A stretch of DNA of 64,000 bases from Candidatus Nitrosopumilus sediminis (GTDB lineage Archaea > Thermoproteota > Nitrososphaeria > Nitrososphaerales > Nitrosopumilaceae): NCBI RefSeq assembly GCF_000299395.1, contig NC_018656.1, positions 1,488,001 through 1,552,000 of the forward strand. Direction: 5' to 3'. A program made the position numbers and the translations under genes. The notes beneath the pieces are model-generated. The model ran no database searches. It worked only from the letters and a program-made list of their open reading frames with translations, and was not told the DNA's origin. This document shows positions 54,628-62,404 of the stretch, piece after piece; within the stretch, counting starts at the first letter, position 1, and each line of letters starts with the position of its first letter.

Positions 54628-55542
54628 ATGGAGGCCACGGCATTTTGTCCTGCACATATCACAGGTTTTTTCAAAGCCCATTTAGAAGGTAAACATTACA
54701 ATTTAGAGAATTTAGGTTCAATGGGGGCTGGTTTTTCAATAAAAGAAGGAGTTACTACTACAGTTAAAGTTCAAGCAAAAGACAATCAAGGATCAAATTT
54801 TAAAATTACAACAAAAGGATATCAAGCAGACAAAACTGATGTTTCACAATACGTGTTAAATGAATTTTTAAAACTTGGGGAATTTTCAACAAAGTTTTTT
54901 GATATCAGACACGAAATATCAATCCCCGTTGGGTATGGTTTGGGATCTAGTAGTGCAGTTGCATTATCATTATCATTTGCATTAGATCAAGCTCTTAATA
55001 CAAAATTAAATAAAACAATGATAGGACAAATTGCTCATAACGCAGAAGTAAGTTGTAAAACTGGGTTAGGAGACGTTTTAGCATCATATTATGGTGGATT
55101 TGAAATTCGTATTAAACCAGGTGCACCAGGAATAGGTCAAGTTAAAAAAATTACTACAGATAAAATTTCTGTAATCATGATTTGTTTTTCTCCAATATCT
55201 ACAAATAAATTCATCAAAGAACGTTTATCTCAAATTAATGGACTTGGAGGAAAAATGGTAAACAAATTATTAGAATCAAAAAATTATGAACATTTTCAAG
55301 ATATGTCTTTAGAATTTGCAAAATATGTAGATGTTATGACTCCAAGAATGCAAAAAATTGTTGAAGAGTTATCGGAAAATAATATCAAATGCGGAATAGC
55401 ACTTTTTGGCGAAACGATTTTTTCAATGATTCCACAAAAAATAGAATCTAAAGTTTTAGAAATATTGCAGAAATATAGTAATGATGGAATAATTATTAAA
55501 TCAGAATTAGATGATATTGGAGCAAGAGTTCTAAATAACTAA
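54628..55542 (+). CDS. pantoate kinase (archaeal CoA pathway)
   Basis: 304 residues of the GHMP-kinase superfamily. The phosphate-binding segment is PVGYGLGSSSAVALSLSFA and the start ATAFCPAHITGFF is a family hallmark (CPAHITGF). It phosphorylates pantoate, the first archaeal-specific step to CoA. The next gene encodes the matching phosphopantothenate synthetase nine bases downstream, which makes the assignment strong. Confidence 0.92.
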   Translation: MEATAFCPAHITGFFKAHLEGKHYNLENLGSMGAGFSIKEGVTTTVKVQAKDNQGSNFKITTKGYQADKTDVSQYVLNEFLKLGEFSTKFFDIRHEISIPVGYGLGSSSAVALSLSFALDQALNTKLNKTMIGQIAHNAEVSCKTGLGDVLASYYGGFEIRIKPGAPGIGQVKKITTDKISVIMICFSPISTNKFIKERLSQINGLGGKMVNKLLESKNYEHFQDMSLEFAKYVDVMTPRMQKIVEELSENNIKCGIALFGETIFSMIPQKIESKVLEILQKYSNDGIIIKSELDDIGARVLNN

Positions 55543-55551
55543 TTAGAAGTC

Positions 55552-56316
55552 ATGTCTTTAATTCCTAAATCTCATCCAAGAGCTAAATCACTATTAATTC
55601 GTGAAAAACTCGTTGATGGATTTGATAATGGATTAGTTGCAAAAGAAGGTCTTTTAGCTCAAGGTAGAGGAGAAGCTTTTGATTATCTTTTAGGAGAAAA
55701 AACAAGTAAGGCTGCTATGCAGGCAATTAGGGCTGCAGCATCACAATTACTCTTAGCAGAAATGCCTGTCATCTCTGTAAATGGTAATATTGCAGCATTA
55801 TGCCCAAAACAGATTGTAAGACTTTCTAAGCAAGTTAAAGCAAAACTAGAGGTAAATCTATTCTATTCAAATGAGAAAAGAAAACAGGCGATCATCAAAA
55901 CTCTCAAAAAAAATGGCGCAAAAGAAATTCTAGGTTCAAAAAATACTTCCTCAAAAAAACTTCCAGGTATTGATTCAGCAAGAAGGATTGTAGATAAGGA
56001 TGGAATTTTTGTAGCAGATGTAGTAGTAGTTCCATTAGAAGATGGGGATAGAACAATGGCACTTAGAAGGGCAGGAAAAACAGTCATTACATTTGATCTA
56101 AATCCTCTCTCTAGGACTTCAGAAACCGCAAACATTACAATTGTAGATAATGTAACACGAGCAATTGATTTGTTGATTATAGAATCAAAAAAATTATCAA
56201 AAAAGAACCAAAAAACTCTTCAAAAAATTATCAGTGATTTTGACAACAAAAAAAATCTTAGGGACAATGTTATTCAAATAAAAAATAATTTGACAAGGAG
56301 AGCCAAAATTGCATAA
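55552..56316 (+). CDS. 4-phosphopantoate-beta-alanine ligase (phosphopantothenate synthetase)
   Basis: 254 residues. The start SLIPKSHPRAKSLLIREKLVDGF and the central GRGEAFDYLLGE match the archaeal PPS family, with the later VPLEDGDRTMALRRAGK and FDLNPLSRTSETANI. It joins 4-phosphopantoate to beta-alanine using ATP, replacing bacterial PanC. It sits between pantoate kinase and panB, with the panB start overlapping its end. Confidence 0.93.
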   Translation: MSLIPKSHPRAKSLLIREKLVDGFDNGLVAKEGLLAQGRGEAFDYLLGEKTSKAAMQAIRAAASQLLLAEMPVISVNGNIAALCPKQIVRLSKQVKAKLEVNLFYSNEKRKQAIIKTLKKNGAKEILGSKNTSSKKLPGIDSARRIVDKDGIFVADVVVVPLEDGDRTMALRRAGKTVITFDLNPLSRTSETANITIVDNVTRAIDLLIIESKKLSKKNQKTLQKIISDFDNKKNLRDNVIQIKNNLTRRAKIA

Positions 56317-57147
56317 AACTGTTCAAGATATAATAAATATGAAAAAAGAAAAAAGAAAATTTCTGTGATTACAAGTTATGATTACACTTTAGCCTCATTA
56401 TGTGATAAAGCAGGAATTGATGTATTGTTAGTTGGCGATAGTGCTGGAATGGTAATGCTTGGGTATGAAAATACAATCCCTGTAACAATGGATCAAATGT
56501 GTATGTTTACTGAGGCAGTAAGTAGAGCAAGAAAAGATTCCCTATTGGTATCAGACTTGCCTTTCATGTCATACCAAGCAAGTATTGAAGATGCAATTAA
56601 CAATTCTGGTAAATTGATCAAAGCAGGAGCAGATGCCGTAAAATTGGAAGGAGGTTCAATTATGGCCGAAACAATTAGTGCAATAGTAGATGTTGGGATT
56701 CCTGTAATGGGTCATATTGGATTGCAGCCTCAAACTACAATGCTTTCAGAAGGCTACAAAGTTCAAGGCAAAACCAAAGATTCTGCAATGAAGTTGATTG
56801 AGGATGCAAAAGAACTTGAAGATGCAGGAGTGTTCAGTATCGCTTTGGAAATGATTAGTCATGAAGTTGCACAAATTATTTCTGAAACAGTCAATATTCC
56901 TGTAATTGGGATTGGTTCAGGAGTAAATTGTGATGGTCAAGTACTGGTTGTTCAAGATTTGTTAGGCATGTATGATAAAATCAAACCAAAATTTGCTAAA
57001 AGATACATGAATTTGTCTGAAGATATTGTGAATTCACTTGAGGATTATAGAAGAGATGTGCAGACAGGTCAATTTCCTTCTAAAGAAAATTCATTTTCTA
57101 TGAATGAAGAAGAATTAAAGAAATTACGTGAACAAATTGGTAGTTAA
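56309..57147 (+). CDS. panB: ketopantoate hydroxymethyltransferase, N-terminal frameshift
   Basis: The main frame is 56365-57147 (GTG start), giving 260 residues with VGDSAGMVMLGYENT, VKLEGGS and GHIGLQPQ motifs of PanB, which adds a hydroxymethyl group to ketoisovalerate. Family members start about 18 residues earlier, with a strand before TSYDY. Those residues (KTVQDIINMKKEKRK) are present in the other frame from the TTG at 56309. One base is missing in the A-rich tract 56342-56359. Either a true mutation, a sequencing error, or the GTG is really used and the first strand is shortened. Confidence 0.9.
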
Positions 57148-58387
57148 AAAGAAAATCAAGAAAAAAGATCATCCGTCCTTGGATATTGTTAGTTCACATG
57201 GTGTGGAATTATCTGGGAAAAAAATTGTACTTTGTGTAGCAGGAAGTGTTGCAGCATATAAGGCAATTGAGCTTGCAAGATTACTAATGAGACATGGTGC
57301 TGATGTCAAATGTGTTACAAGTAATGCAGTTACAAAATTAATTCAGCCTGAATATTTCAAGTGGGCTACAGGTAATGAAGTAATTACAAAACTTACAGGT
57401 GAATTAGAACACATTAGATTAGCAGATTATAATCAATCAGATTTGATAATAGTATATCCTGCAACTGCAAATACACTAGGGAAATTAGCTAATGGTATTG
57501 ACGATACACCTGTATCAACAGTACTTACAGTAGGATTTGGTTCAAAAATTCCTATTTTGATGTGTCTTGCTATGCATGCATCAATGTATGAGAATTCAGC
57601 AGTGGAAAAAAATATAGAATTTTTAAAAAATAAAATTGAATTTCTTTCTCCTAAAATGATAGAAGGGAAAGCAAAATCTCCTGAACCTGAAGATGTTTTA
57701 GACTTTGTATTGAAAAAATTTGGATTTTCGTCTGTATTAAAAAATAAAAAAGTGTTGATGACTGCAGGACCTACAATAGAATACATTGATCCTGTTAGAA
57801 TTATTACAAATTTGAGTTCTGGAAAAACAGGATCTCTTTTAGCATCTGAATTGATTTCTGCAGGGGCTAAAGTGACTTTAGTTTATGGTCCTGCAAATGA
57901 AGAGCCACCAGTTGGCGCCAAAATAATCAATGTTACAACAAATAAAGAAATGTTTGGTGAGATAAAAAAAGAGCTAAAGAAAAAATACGATATTGTAATT
58001 ATGGCAGCAGCGGCTTCTGATTATACACCACAAAATATATCAAAATCTAAGATAAAAAGTGACAAAGAATCACTTGTAATTAGGCTCAAAAAGGCTCCAA
58101 AAATAATTGATCAGGTAAAAAAACTACAAAAAGATACACTTCTAATTGGATTTAAGGCAGAAACCAATCTGACAAAAAATGCATTAATCAAATCTGCTCA
58201 AAAAAAGATGAAGGATTCTGGCGCAGATATAATTATTGCAAATGATATTGGTGAAAAATATCAAAAAAATCCAAACTATAACCAAGTATTTTTTGTAGAT
58301 GCCAAAAATATAACTACATCAGGTTGGAAGAGAAAAGAAAAAGTTGTAAAATTTATCAGGAAAGAAATTGAAAAGACATTGAAATGA
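57128..58387 (+). CDS. coaBC: phosphopantothenoylcysteine decarboxylase/synthetase
   Basis: 419 residues. The CoaC flavoprotein half (VLCVAGSVAAYKAIELARLL, later PATANTLGKLANGIDDT, MHASMYEN) precedes the CoaB half (LMTAGPTIEYIDPVRIITNLSSGKTG). It adds cysteine to phosphopantothenate and decarboxylates it, towards CoA. The start is a GTG at 57128 or a TTG at 57137, both inside the panB 3' end, so translation is probably coupled. Confidence 0.94.
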   Translation: MNKLVVKKKIKKKDHPSLDIVSSHGVELSGKKIVLCVAGSVAAYKAIELARLLMRHGADVKCVTSNAVTKLIQPEYFKWATGNEVITKLTGELEHIRLADYNQSDLIIVYPATANTLGKLANGIDDTPVSTVLTVGFGSKIPILMCLAMHASMYENSAVEKNIEFLKNKIEFLSPKMIEGKAKSPEPEDVLDFVLKKFGFSSVLKNKKVLMTAGPTIEYIDPVRIITNLSSGKTGSLLASELISAGAKVTLVYGPANEEPPVGAKIINVTTNKEMFGEIKKELKKKYDIVIMAAAASDYTPQNISKSKIKSDKESLVIRLKKAPKIIDQVKKLQKDTLLIGFKAETNLTKNALIKSAQKKMKDSGADIIIANDIGEKYQKNPNYNQVFFVDAKNITTSGWKRKEKVVKFIRKEIEKTLK

Positions 58388-58563
58388 AAAATTCTGATAT
58401 TAAAAAATTGATTTCGCAATACAAAGATACTATCATGAGACAAAAAAAGAAAAACGTAGATAGTTTTAGATTATCTGAAAAACTCAAAGAGATAGAACAT
58501 AGATACTATCATGAGACAGGAAGAACATTAAAATCAGATTTAAAGGAATTTAAAGAAAATTGA
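58384..58563 (+). CDS. 59-aa charged helical protein
   Basis: A 59-residue basic protein (MKNSDIKKLISQYKDTIMRQ) predicted to be helical, starting ATGA-overlapped with the coaBC stop and ending overlapped with the start of the methyltransferase gene. This tight stacking supports it as real. No family recognised; it may be a small coiled-coil adaptor. Confidence 0.6.
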   Translation: MKNSDIKKLISQYKDTIMRQKKKNVDSFRLSEKLKEIEHRYYHETGRTLKSDLKEFKEN

Positions 58564-59402
58564 GAACAAAATCATCAGAATATAAAAAACGAAATATAAA
58601 AATTTGGAATGAAGTTGCTCCACGATACCATAAAAGATGGGCAACAGCAAGTAAAGGTCCATTTCAAAGTACAAAAAAACTAGTCTCATCACTTGAAATT
58701 AGAAAAGGAGATTATGTTTTGGATGTTGCAAGTGGAACAGGTGTTGTTACTAAATTATTAAAACAAAAAGTAGGAAAAACAGGCTATGTTATTGGTGCAG
58801 ATACATCAACTAGTGCAATAAAGATTGCAAAAAAATGGAATGAAAAATCTCAAAATTTGTTGTTTGTAAATGCTGATGCAGAAAATTTTTCATTCAAAGA
58901 AAAATTTGATGCCATAACATGTCAGTATGCATTATTTTTTTTTCCAAATTCTCAAAAGGCTCTAAAAAATATGAAAAATAGCCTCAAAAAAGATGGAAAA
59001 TTAGGTATTTCAGTTCATGGTCATCCTGATAGAGTACCATATTTTGATTGTATTTTTGAGGCAGTAACTCAATTTATTCCAAATTATGTTCCACCAGGGA
59101 CTCCAGATTTTGATAGATTTGGAACAAAAAAACAACTCAAAGACGAGATAAAAAAAGTAGGATTTTCAAAAATTGAAGTAAATGATTATGATTTTCCATA
59201 TAGTCCTGGAACATTTGAGCAATATTGGAAAAATTATTTGAGATACATTGCAAAACCAGTAAAAGAAAAACTAGACAAATTAGAAAAGTCTCAAAGAAAA
59301 GAACTCAAAGATATGGTAAGAGAAAACACAAAACCATACACAAAAAGAGATGGAACAATCAAATTTCCTTGGGAAGTTTTAATTTTAACAGCAAAATACT
59401 AA
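58560..59402 (+). CDS. SAM-dependent methyltransferase (class I)
   Basis: 280 residues starting with TTG at 58560. The SAM motif I is VLDVASGTGVVTKLL (about 58-72), with motif II-like ADTSTSAI and motif-III-like DAITCQYALFFFPNS. The fold resembles UbiE/COQ5-type enzymes that methylate quinones or other small molecules. The substrate is not evident. It overlaps the 59-aa gene and precedes a membrane-protein gene. Confidence 0.85.
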   Translation: MRTKSSEYKKRNIKIWNEVAPRYHKRWATASKGPFQSTKKLVSSLEIRKGDYVLDVASGTGVVTKLLKQKVGKTGYVIGADTSTSAIKIAKKWNEKSQNLLFVNADAENFSFKEKFDAITCQYALFFFPNSQKALKNMKNSLKKDGKLGISVHGHPDRVPYFDCIFEAVTQFIPNYVPPGTPDFDRFGTKKQLKDEIKKVGFSKIEVNDYDFPYSPGTFEQYWKNYLRYIAKPVKEKLDKLEKSQRKELKDMVRENTKPYTKRDGTIKFPWEVLILTAKY

Positions 59403-59414
59403 AAATTAAGAGAA

Positions 59415-59900
59415 ATGGCCAAAGACAAGAAAAAGAAAGAAGAGGTAAAACCAAAAAAGAATGATTTCAAGTCGTTTTTGAGAAAGAGAGCTCCAATTTA
59501 TCTTGCTTTGATCGCAATGTTAGTTGTCTTTGTAATTCCTGAGATAACAAAAGGAACTCTAGAGAAGAGTTTACCAGAACTTTCAGATGAAAACCAACGA
59601 GCTGTAGATATTTTGATGAAATATAATGGTCCAAATAATGATGGTCTTTCTGTCTTAGAAGCATTAGAGAATAAAATAAGTGAGGAATATCCTGATGAGA
59701 AAATTTTTGATCATAAAAAAACTACAATAGATTTGACAGTAAACAATGTGAATCCTGATGAATACCAAGTGATTTTCAATTTCAAATCACATAAAGGGGA
59801 AATGCATTATGATTGGAAGGTAAATATAAAATCCGAAGAAATTACATCAAACAATCCAGAAGCAAAACACATCATTGATTTAGTAGACTATTATGATTAG
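59415..59900 (+). CDS. hypothetical protein with N-terminal membrane helix
   Basis: 161 residues. A Lys-rich cytosolic N-terminus (about 1-24) is followed by one membrane helix (about 27-45) and a soluble extracellular domain with conserved-looking strands (TTIDLTVNNVNPDEYQVIFNF, KGEMHYDWKVNIK). No family recognised. It follows the methyltransferase by 12 bases and converges with the M24 peptidase gene. Confidence 0.6.
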   Translation: MAKDKKKKEEVKPKKNDFKSFLRKRAPIYLALIAMLVVFVIPEITKGTLEKSLPELSDENQRAVDILMKYNGPNNDGLSVLEALENKISEEYPDEKIFDHKKTTIDLTVNNVNPDEYQVIFNFKSHKGEMHYDWKVNIKSEEITSNNPEAKHIIDLVDYYD

Positions 59901-59902
59901 GC

Positions 59903-60967
59903 TCATATTGTGACTAAATCTTTAGTAAATTTGTGCATTACAATTGGTCGGTCTTTTACAATAAGTGAATCTTCTATTCTAATTCCAAATTTATTTTCAA
60001 TATAAATTCCAGGCTCTATAGTAATTGCCATGTTCTCTTTTAATTTTGTGTTACTTCTGTAAGAAACTGCTGGTAGTTCATGCACTTCTAATCCAATTCC
60101 ATGACCTGTTGAATGTATAAAATATTTACCAAAATTTTTATCTTCAATGTATTTTCTACATGCAGAATCTACATCTTTGCAATCAATATTTGGTTTAACA
60201 GTTTTTAGTCCAAGTTTTTGAGATTCTTTTACAATTTCATATGCTTCATTTGCTTGTGATGAAATTTTTCCAATTGCAAATGTTCTTGTTGCATCAGATA
60301 CATATCCTTTGTATCTTAATGTAAGATCAGTAACTACAAGATCACCTTTTTTGAATTTCCTATTAGTAACTTGTGCATGGGGAAGTGCTCCATTTGGACC
60401 TCCAGCAATAATTAATGGGTTAAGTGTGGATTTGTATCCTGTATCAAACATTTCTTGCTCCATTGCATATGTCATGAGAATTGTCTGTAATTCAGATTCT
60501 TTTTGGCCTATTTTCATATTCTTTGAGCAAATTTGGAACATTTCATCTATGATCTTTGATCCTTTCTTGAGAATGCGTATTTCATTTTCATCTTTGATTA
60601 TACGAGCATTGTAAAATGGTTCAGTTGATGATTTTATTTTTGGAACTGATTTTTTAAGAGACATCATGATAGAGTAGTTTTGACAGTCTGTACAGACTCG
60701 ATTTTTCTTAATTTTTTTAATTACCGAAGTAATCAAACCTTCACCACGTTCGGCAGTTATAACATCACAATCTTCAGATTCTTCTTTTGCTCTTCCAACT
60801 TCAAGTTCAGGGGCAATAATAGTAGTCTTTCCATTTTTTTCAAGTAATCCAATTGCCTCACCCCAAAATCCAGTCATATAAAACAGGTTTTCAGGCTCAA
60901 ATGTAACCAGTGTATCACAATCGATCTTTTGAGCATATTTTAGAAGATTCTTTCTACGTTGCTTCAT
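59903..60967 (-). CDS. M24-family aminopeptidase (Xaa-Pro type)
   Basis: 354 residues. The pita-bread metal ligands are present in order: D in VVTDLTLRYKG, D in YVSDATRTF, H in STGHGIGLEVHE, E in TIEPGIYIE, and E in GIRIEDSL. The N-terminal creatinase-like domain (about 1-120) marks it as Xaa-Pro aminopeptidase type, cleaving N-terminal residues before proline. It diverges from the PP-loop gene. Confidence 0.92.
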   Translation of the reverse strand: MKQRRKNLLKYAQKIDCDTLVTFEPENLFYMTGFWGEAIGLLEKNGKTTIIAPELEVGRAKEESEDCDVITAERGEGLITSVIKKIKKNRVCTDCQNYSIMMSLKKSVPKIKSSTEPFYNARIIKDENEIRILKKGSKIIDEMFQICSKNMKIGQKESELQTILMTYAMEQEMFDTGYKSTLNPLIIAGGPNGALPHAQVTNRKFKKGDLVVTDLTLRYKGYVSDATRTFAIGKISSQANEAYEIVKESQKLGLKTVKPNIDCKDVDSACRKYIEDKNFGKYFIHSTGHGIGLEVHELPAVSYRSNTKLKENMAITIEPGIYIENKFGIRIEDSLIVKDRPIVMHKFTKDLVTI

Positions 60968-61038
60968 ACAGAAATATTTCTAATTCTCAATTTATGTATG
61001 ATGTAAAGTTTGTATATGGAAAATTGAGTTAGATCGCA

Positions 61039-62052
61039 ATGGCTGAAGAAAAAGAGAAGAAAAAAGTAGTTGCATTACTCTCTGGAGGGTTAGATAGTCA
61101 ACTTGCAGTAAGAATGATGCAAGAACAAGGTTTTGATGTTTCAGCTGTTGCAATTAAAACTCCATTTTGTGATTTTGATTGTGGAAGAGGATGTGGATTT
61201 GAAATTAGAGAAAGAGCAGATGATCTTAATGTGAATTTAAAAACAGTTTATCTTGGTGATGAGTATATTGAGATGTTAAAACATCCTAAACATGGGATTG
61301 GTGCTGGATTTAATCCGTGTGTAGATTGTAGAACAATGATGTTTGATGCAGCAAAAAAACACATGGAAGAGATTGGAGCAGAATTTATTATTTCAGGGGA
61401 AGTATTAGGTCAACGTCCAATGAGTCAACATGCACCTGCATTACATATTATTGAAAATGAATCTAATTTGAAGGGAAAAATTGTTAGACCATTATCTGCT
61501 GGATTATTACCACCATCAGATGCTGAAAAAGATGGTTTGATTAAAAGAGAAAATCTTGGGATGATTAGAGGAAGACAAAGAAAAATTCAAATGAAAATGG
61601 CTAAAGAATACGGAATTGAAAATCCACCAAATGCCGGAGGGGGTTGTTTGTTAACAGAGCCACAATTTGGAATTAAAGCTAAAGATTTGTTTGATCATGT
61701 TGAAACTCCATCAATTAATGAGATTGATTTACTAAAAATTGGAAGACATTTCAGATTAGATGAAGAAACAAAATTTGTTGTTGGTAGAAACAAAGATGAA
61801 AATGAAATGATAAAGGCATTGGCCTTGCCAGGAGATATTTTACTTGAAGCTAAAGATTATGTGGGACCAGTCTCAATTTTACGTGGTAAGAATGCAAAAT
61901 CTCATGTGCAATTTGCATCATCAGTAACTTTAAGATATTCTGATGCACCAAAAACTGAACAGAGTATTGTTTCTGTTAAAAATGGAGATTCAACACAAGA
62001 AATTAGTTCAGAATGTGCAGAAGAACAATCTTACATTAATTTTAGAATGTAG
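61039..62052 (+). CDS. PP-loop tRNA thiolation enzyme (MnmA/ThiI-like)
   Basis: 337 residues. The PP-loop SGGLDSQLAVRMMQ (about 15-28) binds ATP, followed by a cysteine-rich segment (CDFDCGRGCGFE) and CVDCRT that could bind a cluster or carry sulfur. The GGGCLLTEPQFG segment lies further on. It should adenylate and sulfurate a tRNA uridine or a related substrate. Assignment to one exact modification is uncertain, since the archaeal members of this family differ from bacterial MnmA. Confidence 0.8.
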   Translation: MAEEKEKKKVVALLSGGLDSQLAVRMMQEQGFDVSAVAIKTPFCDFDCGRGCGFEIRERADDLNVNLKTVYLGDEYIEMLKHPKHGIGAGFNPCVDCRTMMFDAAKKHMEEIGAEFIISGEVLGQRPMSQHAPALHIIENESNLKGKIVRPLSAGLLPPSDAEKDGLIKRENLGMIRGRQRKIQMKMAKEYGIENPPNAGGGCLLTEPQFGIKAKDLFDHVETPSINEIDLLKIGRHFRLDEETKFVVGRNKDENEMIKALALPGDILLEAKDYVGPVSILRGKNAKSHVQFASSVTLRYSDAPKTEQSIVSVKNGDSTQEISSECAEEQSYINFRM

Positions 62053-62125
62053 GCGTGAAATTTTTTAAAAATTAGTGTAAACTAAGGAAGAGTTTTTGAG
62101 GAAGTAGATCTCATTTTCAACAAGG

Positions 62126-62404
62126 ATGCAAAAACAAGAAAATCCAACATATCTAAAGGCTATAACAATTCGAGACATTAGCGATGTTCATTCTATCAAA
62201 GAGGATATCAAAAAAGATATGATTTTAATTCTAAGAGTTACACCATTGGCACAAAAAGATGTGGAGCAACTTCGTAAAGTTGTAGAAGAGTTGTATTCTA
62301 TTGCAAAAGCTGCAGATGCAGAAATTGCAAGATTAGGTGAAGAGAGGATTATTGTTGCTCCATCAAGTATAAAGATCTGGAAACCAGAATACGATCTAAA
62401 ATAA
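62126..62404 (+). CDS. sepF: SepF-like cell-division protein
   Basis: 92 residues with the archaeal SepF/DUF552 fold (LKAITIRDISDVHSIKEDIK, then ILILRVTPLAQKDVEQLRKVV and EIARLGEERIIVAPS). SepF tethers FtsZ to the membrane in archaea that use FtsZ. The N-terminal amphipathic helix is short here. The 3' end overlaps the convergent RNase gene by nine bases. Confidence 0.88.
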   Translation: MQKQENPTYLKAITIRDISDVHSIKEDIKKDMILILRVTPLAQKDVEQLRKVVEELYSIAKAADAEIARLGEERIIVAPSSIKIWKPEYDLK

